This document shows positions 22,988-27,546 of a DNA stretch of 27,546 nucleotides, piece by piece. A program made the position numbers and the translations under genes. The DNA is from DAHVFK01 sp035310985 (lineage in GTDB: Bacteria > Pseudomonadota > Gammaproteobacteria > Burkholderiales > SG8-39). How positions within the stretch are numbered: the stretch's first letter is position 1; every line of letters begins with the position of its first letter. The stretch is taken from the NCBI GenBank assembly GCA_035310985.1, contig DATGDH010000149.1, positions 1 through 27,546 on the forward strand, given 5' to 3'. Below the pieces are notes generated by a model. That model ran no database searches and was not told the DNA's origin. It saw nothing but the letters and a program-made list of their open reading frames with translations.

Positions 22988-23057
22988 AGACCAGCACGAG
23001 GAGGAGATCTTTACTACGGTTAGAATGTAGCCCCGTCGCGCGGGAATGTGTGCAAGG
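22956..23057 (-). ncRNA. Candidate small RNA with anti-Shine-Dalgarno motifs
   Basis: The terminator at 22956-22987 ends a minus-strand transcript, but no minus-strand gene exists between it and the convergent HD gene end at 23875, and the EAL gene in between is on the plus strand. A minus-strand -10-like TATATT (23069-23064) would start an RNA of about 100 bases. That RNA carries TCTCCTCCTC (23007-22998) and, in the terminator loop, CCCCTCCC, both complementary to ribosome binding sites. Such C-rich loops are known in alphaproteobacterial 'cuckoo' small RNAs. The 5' end is a guess. Alternatively this is an attenuating leader of the phosphatase-family gene. Confidence 0.35.
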
Positions 23058-23110
23058 AACTGTAATATATGCGTGCCGCGCGTGCCGGCGACTGCGAGGG
23101 GTAGAACTTA

Positions 23111-23878
23111 GTGTCAGAAGCGGCATTTGATCGCGACGCCGCGGTCGCGTACCTGACGAGCGCACTGCAGCGCGATCGCTTCGTCCTGTATTGTCAGCCG
23201 ATCGTCCCGGTGTCTGCGCCGCACGCCGCGCACCGCTTCTTCGAGGTGCTGGTGCGTTTCCGCGACGAGGAGGAAGGAATGCTTCCTCCGGGGTCGTTCA
23301 TACCGGTATTGCAGGAAGCGGGACTGATGCCGCTGCTCGATCGCTGGGTCATCACCAAGACGATCGCCAAGCTGAAGTCGTTGCCGAGCGATGAGCTGAA
23401 GGGGTCGGACCCTCATTTCAGCATCAACCTGTCATGCGATACCTTGGCCGATCCCGAGTTCGCCGCGTTCGTGTCGAAACAGCTCACCGGAGCGAGGGTG
23501 GATGCCGAAAGACTGATGCTCGAGATCCCTATGTACTGCGCGTCCGACCTGCCCGAGGCGTTCGACGCGGCGATCGGCAAACTGACGGACCTGGGGTGCG
23601 CAGTGGCGGTGTCGGGCATCTCGCAGGACGACGTGCCGGTCGGCCGCCTGCGCGAACTCGGCGTGCGCTACGTCAAGTTCAGCAGCACGTCGACGGTACG
23701 CGCCGACGCCGACGAGGAGGCCGTGGCGCGCCTCGGCGAACTGAGCGAGAACTGTCGCACTTTGGGAATCAAGCTGATCGCCGAATCCGTCGAGTGGGGC
23801 GGCGCGCTCGACTTCCTGCAGTCGCTGCAGATCGAGTTCGCGCAGGGCTTCGCAATCGCGCAGCCCGGACCGCTCTAG
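23111..23878 (+). CDS. Standalone degenerate EAL-domain protein
   Basis: A 255-residue protein consisting of one EAL domain. The motif is EVLVR (Glu45), and 'SINLS' (Asn106), Glu138, Lys189, 'IAESVE' (Glu225) and 'AQGF' (Gln245) match the c-di-GMP phosphodiesterase fold. However, the metal-binding DDFGTG is replaced by 'SGISQD' (168-173), and the KID aspartate is Ser191. Hydrolysis of c-di-GMP is therefore unlikely; binding or a protein-interaction role is more plausible. The start is GTG at 23111 with GAGGGG nine bases upstream. It has no sensory domain. It is convergent with the HD gene, sharing CTAG at the stop codons. Confidence 0.82.
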   Translation: MSEAAFDRDAAVAYLTSALQRDRFVLYCQPIVPVSAPHAAHRFFEVLVRFRDEEEGMLPPGSFIPVLQEAGLMPLLDRWVITKTIAKLKSLPSDELKGSDPHFSINLSCDTLADPEFAAFVSKQLTGARVDAERLMLEIPMYCASDLPEAFDAAIGKLTDLGCAVAVSGISQDDVPVGRLRELGVRYVKFSSTSTVRADADEEAVARLGELSENCRTLGIKLIAESVEWGGALDFLQSLQIEFAQGFAIAQPGPL

Positions 23879-24924
23879 CGGGCCGCGGCCTCGGGTGGGT
23901 AGGGCTCGACGTCTGCGCTGAGCGTGTCGGGCGGAGAGCGACGCAGCATCTCGCTGCTGTCGCCCCCGTCGAGCAGCTTCGCGTAGCGGACGTTCTTCTG
24001 CATCTCTTCGAGGTAGAGGTTCTGTCCGCCGAAGTGGAAGCTCGCGTACTCGTATGCGCGCGCGAGTTGCACGTCCAGGCGCTTGAGCGCGGTATGGTAG
24101 AAGCTGGGTGTCTGTCGCACGAGCTCCTCGCCGGAGGCGACGAGAACGTGCGTCTGCGCGCTGATCAGCGGGCGCTGCCCGACTCCGCCGATCACGAATT
24201 CGGGGTAGAGGCGGTCACGGCACTTTTCCAGATAGCACCGATCGGCCATCTGCGCGATGATGTCCGCAGTCCCAAGCATGTGACCGACGCGCCTGAGCAG
24301 CGTGTCCCCGATCCGGATCGATTCGGCGCGTCGCTCGTAGCCGGTGTAGTGCAGCAGCTTGGCAGCGATTTCCGCAAGCCGGCCGGTACCCTGGCGCCGC
24401 ATGTAGCGGCGCAGGTACGTGGCGCCCCGCGCAACATGGGTCAGCGTGTATTCGGCCCCGTAACGGTGCCGGCGATCGCTGCGGCGGCGCAGGTAACCGA
24501 AATCGTGGAACAGCGCCGATAGCACTCCGAGCACGAACAGCTCCGGGGGCAGGGCCGGGGTCCCGTTGCGCCGGCTGCGCTGATAGCCGTCCATCAGCCT
24601 GCCCATGGCCAGCGTCACGTCGAGCACGTGCTGGATATCGTGATAGCTCGTGTCGCAGGCGTAGTACTCGGCATCTTCGCCCTGATAGAGGCGCTCCACG
24701 TCCTGGAATGCCCGTTGCAGGAGCCGGCCCGGGGCGTCTTCGTATAAGCCGCGGAACAGTCGCATGATTTCGTCGCGCACCGCCGCTGGCGCCGTAGTCT
24801 GTACCAGGTTGGTGACGTCGTGGTCGCTGCGACGCATGCCAGGAGAGGCGGGCGATTGTTGACCCGAGCTCGCTCGATCCAGCGACTGTGGCTCGGTTGC
24901 CTGCTCGACGATATCTGTTTGCAC
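23875..24924 (-). CDS. HD-superfamily phosphohydrolase with a class-I-phosphodiesterase-like signature
   Basis: A 349-residue protein. After a low-complexity N-terminus (1-45), 'SYHDIQHVLDV' (His95, His99, Asp102) and 'LSALFHDFGY' (His140, Asp141) give an HD metal site, and 'LGTADIIAQ' (Asp221) a likely further ligand. The YHxxxHxxDV...HD...AD order is the same as in class I cyclic-nucleotide phosphodiesterases (YHNxxHAxDV, HD, CADL), but overall similarity cannot be judged by eye. It could equally be another HD phosphohydrolase. The start is GTG at 24924 with AGAGG about seven bases upstream. It is convergent with the degenerate EAL gene and divergent from the YdcH gene. Confidence 0.7.
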   Translation of the reverse strand: MQTDIVEQATEPQSLDRASSGQQSPASPGMRRSDHDVTNLVQTTAPAAVRDEIMRLFRGLYEDAPGRLLQRAFQDVERLYQGEDAEYYACDTSYHDIQHVLDVTLAMGRLMDGYQRSRRNGTPALPPELFVLGVLSALFHDFGYLRRRSDRRHRYGAEYTLTHVARGATYLRRYMRRQGTGRLAEIAAKLLHYTGYERRAESIRIGDTLLRRVGHMLGTADIIAQMADRCYLEKCRDRLYPEFVIGGVGQRPLISAQTHVLVASGEELVRQTPSFYHTALKRLDVQLARAYEYASFHFGGQNLYLEEMQKNVRYAKLLDGGDSSEMLRRSPPDTLSADVEPYPPEAAAR

Positions 24925-25081
24925 TCGGCGCCTCTTTTCCGTGTCGGCGAGTAGCGCTAGGATGTGCCAAATCCCGCGAACGGGCGGTGATCTTTTTCAC
25001 GAACCCGGCCGCCATGGAAGTGTTTGAAATTGTCATGGACGCCGCTGCGATTGCGCGCCCGGGCCATGGTGGGAGCTGAAC

Positions 25082-25303
25082 TTGGCGAATCTTTCTCTCA
25101 CCGACGAGGAAAAATCGCAGTTGCTCGCGCGGATCCGCGCGCTCGAGATCGAGCACAGCGATCTGAACGACGTCATCGACCGACTGGCCGAGGATCCCGC
25201 CCAAGACCAGCTCCAGCTGCGGCGGCTCAAGAAGCGCAAGCTGTTGCTCAAGGATCAGATCGAACTGCTCAAGAACAGGCTGATCCCGGACATCATCGCG
25301 TGA
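25082..25303 (+). CDS. YdcH-family (DUF465) small protein
   Basis: A 73-residue, almost wholly helical protein matching YdcH/DUF465: 'LARIRALEIEHSDLNDVIDRL' followed by 'QLRRLKKRKLLLKDQIELLKNRL' gives two heptad-patterned helices, and the terminal 'IPDIIA' is typical. The function of the family is not settled. The start is TTG at 25082, with GGGAG seven bases upstream; no ATG is available at the expected place. It overlaps the dtd gene by four bases (GTGA). The 157-base gap upstream holds only weak promoter-like hexamers and small hairpins (24973-25013), nothing I can name. Confidence 0.82.
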   Translation: MANLSLTDEEKSQLLARIRALEIEHSDLNDVIDRLAEDPAQDQLQLRRLKKRKLLLKDQIELLKNRLIPDIIA

Positions 25304-25755
25304 TCGCTGTGATCCAGCGTGTCGCCGAAGCGGGCGTTTCGGTCGACGGACGTGCGATCGCGCGCATCGGTCCAGGCATCCTCGCGCTGGTAGGGGTCGA
25401 GCGGGGCGACAGCGAGCGCGAGGCCGTGCGCCTCGCCGAGCGCGTGGCGGGCTACCGAGTGTTTCCCGACGCGCAGGGCCGCATGAACCTGTCGCTCGGC
25501 GCGACGCGCGGCGCCTTGCTCGCCGTTCCCCAGTTCACGCTCGCTGCCGATACGGGCAAGGGGGCGCGGCCGAGCTTTTCGTTCGCAGCCACGCCCGAGG
25601 CGGGCGAGCGGCTGTTCGACTGCTTCGTTGCGCATTGCTGCACGCTGGTTCCCGAGGTGGGCGTCGGGCGTTTCGGTGCCAACATGAAGGTGAACCTGGT
25701 GAACGATGGACCGGTGACCTTCTGGCTGCGCTGCGCGCCGGCGGGCGGCTCCTGA
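25300..25755 (+). CDS. dtd: D-aminoacyl-tRNA deacylase
   Basis: A 151-residue homologue of Dtd, which removes D-amino acids (and glycine mischarged on tRNA-Ala) from tRNA. The N-terminus 'VIQRVAEAGVSVDG' (4-17), 'PQFTLAADTGKGARPSF' (77-93) and the C-terminal 'NDGPVTFWL' (135-143; the Gly-Pro motif) are nearly the E. coli sequence. The canonical 'SQFTL' serine is Pro77, which I think is common in related bacteria. The length equals E. coli Dtd. It begins at GTG 25300, overlapping the YdcH stop. A D-amino-acid defence gene sits in the same window as the DSD1-type enzyme, but about 18 kb away. Confidence 0.93.
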   Translation: MIAVIQRVAEAGVSVDGRAIARIGPGILALVGVERGDSEREAVRLAERVAGYRVFPDAQGRMNLSLGATRGALLAVPQFTLAADTGKGARPSFSFAATPEAGERLFDCFVAHCCTLVPEVGVGRFGANMKVNLVNDGPVTFWLRCAPAGGS

Positions 25756-25834
25756 GGTTCGCGCGGGCGCGGGCACGGCCGTCCGATTGGGCGTAAGCTT
25801 GCGGCGACACGCATCGCAGGCTTCGATTTCCCCC

Positions 25835-26905
25835 ATGTACGATCAGTTCGTCGGCACCAAGCCGGTCGAGGAGCGGCACCGGTTCGATGTGGGGCGGCTC
25901 GAGCAGTACATGCGCGCGAACGTGGCAACCTATTCCGGCTCGCTCGAGGTCGAACAGTTCAGGGGCGGGCAGTCCAATCCAACTTACCGGCTGAGCGCCG
26001 GAGGGAGGAGTTACGCGCTGCGCCGCAAGCCGCCCGGCAAGCTGCTGCCGTCGGCGCACGCCGTCGAGCGCGAGTTCCGCGTCATCAAGGCGCTGCACGG
26101 CGTGGGTTTCCCGGTGGCGCGGCCCTACGTGCTGTGCGAGGACGAATCGGTGATCGGCACCGCCTTCTACATCATGGATTGCGTGGAAGGTCGGGTGCTG
26201 TGGGACCAGGCTCTGCCCGGCATGGCACGCGCCGAGCGCCGCGCCATCTGGGACGAGCTGAACCGCGTGATCGCGTTGCTGCACTCGATCGACTACCGCG
26301 CGGTCGGGCTGGAGGACTTCGGCAAGGCCGGCAGCTACGTCGAGCGCCAGATTGCGCGCTGGACCAAGCAGTACCGCGCTTCCGAGACGGAGCGCATTGA
26401 GGCGATGGACAACCTGATTGACTGGCTGCCCAAGAACATCCCGCCGGGCGACGTAACGAGCGTCGTGCACGGCGACTACCGGCTCGACAACACGATTTTC
26501 CATCCGCGCGAGCCGAAGATCCTCGCGGTGCTCGACTGGGAGCTGTCGACGCTCGGTGATCCGCTGGCCGATTTTTCCTATCATTGCATGAGCTGGCACA
26601 TTCCGCCGGGCAAGTTTCGCGGCATCGAGGGACTGCCGCTCGACGAGCTTGGCATCCCCACCGAGCGCGAGTACATCGAGATGTACTGCAGGAGGACCGG
26701 GCGCGCCGGCATCGATCCGACGACCTGGGATTTCTACATGGCCTACAACCTGTTTCGCATCGCCGCGATCACGCAGGGCATCAAGAAGCGCGTGGTTGAC
26801 GGCACTGCCGCGAGCGCTCACGCCGTGGAGGCCGGCAGCAAGGCGCCGCTGCTTGCCGAGCTCGGCTGGAAGCAGGCCGAGAAGATACTGAAACGAGCCG
26901 CCTAG
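25835..26905 (+). CDS. Phosphotransferase (APH/ACAD10-like kinase)
   Basis: A 356-residue aminoglycoside phosphotransferase-fold kinase. 'SNPTYRLSAGGRSYALRRKP' (47-66) is the nucleotide-binding start, the Brenner motif is 'HGDYRLDN' (212-219; Asp214, Asn219), and the metal-binding 'VLDWELST' has Asp234. The wording 'PPGKLLPSAHAVEREFRV' and 'GDPLADFSYHCM' is typical of the kinase half of ACAD10/11 and of LvaA, which phosphorylates 4-hydroxyacyl-CoA. It does not look like an antibiotic-resistance enzyme. I chose ATG at 25835 (MYDQFVGT); the ribosome binding site is weak. The acyl-CoA dehydrogenase partner follows nine bases after the stop. Confidence 0.87.
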   Translation: MYDQFVGTKPVEERHRFDVGRLEQYMRANVATYSGSLEVEQFRGGQSNPTYRLSAGGRSYALRRKPPGKLLPSAHAVEREFRVIKALHGVGFPVARPYVLCEDESVIGTAFYIMDCVEGRVLWDQALPGMARAERRAIWDELNRVIALLHSIDYRAVGLEDFGKAGSYVERQIARWTKQYRASETERIEAMDNLIDWLPKNIPPGDVTSVVHGDYRLDNTIFHPREPKILAVLDWELSTLGDPLADFSYHCMSWHIPPGKFRGIEGLPLDELGIPTEREYIEMYCRRTGRAGIDPTTWDFYMAYNLFRIAAITQGIKKRVVDGTAASAHAVEAGSKAPLLAELGWKQAEKILKRAA

Positions 26906-26914
26906 GAGAACAGT

Positions 26915-27546
26915 ATGGACTTCGAGTATTCGCCCAGGGTGAAGGAGCTGCAGCACAAGCTCAAGGCGTTCATGGACGAGCACATCTATCCGAACGAGAA
27001 GGCCTGGTACGACCACTGCAACGGGCCGAATCGCTGGCAGCCGGTTCCGATCATCGAGGAGCTGAAGCCGAAGGCGCGCGCGCGCGGACTGTGGAACCTG
27101 TTCCTGCCGCGCTCGCCGCGCGCCCCCGAGGGACTGTCGAACCTCGAATACGCGCCGCTGTGCGAAATCATGGGGCGAGTGGGCTGGGCGCCCGAAGTCT
27201 TCAATTGCTCGGCTCCCGACACCGGCAACATGGAGACCATCGAACGCTACGGCACCGAGGCGCAGAAGGACGACTGGCTCGAGCCGCTGCTGCAGGGCAA
27301 GATCCGCTCGGCTTTCCTCATGACCGAGCCCGCGGTGGCGTCTTCCGATGCGACCAACATCCAGACGCACATCAGGCGCGAGGGCAATGAATACGTGATC
27401 AACGGCACCAAGTGGTGGTCCTCCGGCGCCGGCGATCCGCGCTGCAAGCTTTACATCCTGATGGGCAAGACCTCGCCGGACAATCCGTCGCGCCACAGCC
27501 AGCAGTCGATGATCCTGGTTCCGGCCGGCACCCCCGGCATCCGCAT
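26915..27546 (+). CDS. Acyl-CoA dehydrogenase, ACAD10/11-like (partial)
   Basis: The first 210 codons of an acyl-CoA dehydrogenase; the rest is outside the window. 'FNCSAPDTGNMETIERYGT' and 'FLMTEPAVASSDATNI' are the flavin- and substrate-binding segments in the form usual for ACAD10/11-like enzymes, followed by 'INGTKWWSSGAGDPRCK'. The ATG at 26915 has an AGGAGA ribosome binding site that overlaps the kinase stop codon, so the two are one operon. In the ACAD10/11 and Lva systems the kinase phosphorylates a 4-hydroxyacyl-CoA and the dehydrogenase-fold enzyme removes the phosphate to give an enoyl-CoA; that this applies here is inferred from the pairing. Confidence 0.9.
   Translation, partial: MDFEYSPRVKELQHKLKAFMDEHIYPNEKAWYDHCNGPNRWQPVPIIEELKPKARARGLWNLFLPRSPRAPEGLSNLEYAPLCEIMGRVGWAPEVFNCSAPDTGNMETIERYGTEAQKDDWLEPLLQGKIRSAFLMTEPAVASSDATNIQTHIRREGNEYVINGTKWWSSGAGDPRCKLYILMGKTSPDNPSRHSQQSMILVPAGTPGIR

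Noticed and set aside
23025..23030. ATG TAG start-stop after a GAGGAGGAG sequence
   Set aside because: The spacing from the purine tract to the ATG is too long for translation. The purine tract is better explained as the complement of an anti-SD motif on the minus strand.
25014..25079. A 21-codon frame starting MEVFEIVMDAA before the YdcH gene
   Set aside because: It has no ribosome binding site, no similarity I recognise and no support beyond being open.
25835..26905. Aminoglycoside resistance kinase
   Set aside because: The fold is shared, but the motif wording and the acyl-CoA dehydrogenase partner fit the ACAD10/LvaA branch.
25535..27496. A very long minus-strand open frame opposite dtd, the kinase and the acyl-CoA dehydrogenase
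   Set aside because: The translated product is arginine-, valine- and histidine-rich with no domain, and the opposite strand has clear enzymes. It is a shadow caused by high GC and few stop codons.

Overview
The window is GC-rich, densely packed bacterial chromosome. It has DUF3567, DUF2917 and DUF6806-like genes, a GcvA-type LysR gene, a PA0069-type radical SAM gene and TAGAAT-like -10 boxes, which together suggest a betaproteobacterium (Burkholderiales-like). This is inferred from family recognition, without a database search. I saw no rRNA, tRNA, CRISPR array, insertion sequence, phage gene or stretch over 300 bases without a gene.

Layout. 1-343 (minus): the start of a probable alkaline-phosphatase-family gene and a DUF3567 gene. 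479-3125 (plus): a DUF6806-like gene, an O-acetylhomoserine sulfhydrylase (MetY type) and an alpha/beta hydrolase, overlapping or nearly so. 3122-4605 (minus): radical SAM protein then VanZ-like protein. 4658-9706 (plus): MFS transporter, D-threonine-aldolase-type PLP enzyme (DSD1 family), second MFS transporter, spermidine-synthase-like protein, a 12-codon remnant resembling the start of a YbhB/YbcL gene, and a TauE/SafE-type exporter. 9703-16061 (minus): in transcription order DUF2917, a 63-residue protein, a DECR-like SDR, a Nudix-metallo-beta-lactamase fusion, an 88-residue protein, glutathione reductase, cyclopropane fatty acid synthase and a hemerythrin-like protein; many of these overlap by 1-4 bases.

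16147-21958: a mosaic of short transcription units: LysR regulator, quinone oxidoreductase, DUF1614 membrane protein, haloalkane dehalogenase plus threonine-dehydratase-like enzyme, a divergent crotonase and an unknown 122-residue protein. 22054-24924: an endonuclease/exonuclease/phosphatase-family protein, an intergenic minus-strand terminator that may end a small RNA with two anti-Shine-Dalgarno motifs, a degenerate EAL protein, and an HD protein with a class-I-phosphodiesterase-like signature. 25082 to the end (plus): YdcH-like protein, D-aminoacyl-tRNA deacylase, an aminoglycoside-phosphotransferase-like kinase and an acyl-CoA dehydrogenase cut by the window edge; the last two resemble a split ACAD10/11 or LvaA/LvaC module.

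Most genes are ordinary metabolism and stress functions. The signals most worth a second look are the candidate anti-SD small RNA, the YbhB-like remnant fused to the exporter start, four of six convergent gene pairs whose stop codons share the same CTAG, the divergent start region at 20754-20777 that looks leaderless on both strands, the inverted repeat between the quinone oxidoreductase and DUF1614 genes, and several enzymes that have lost canonical catalytic residues.
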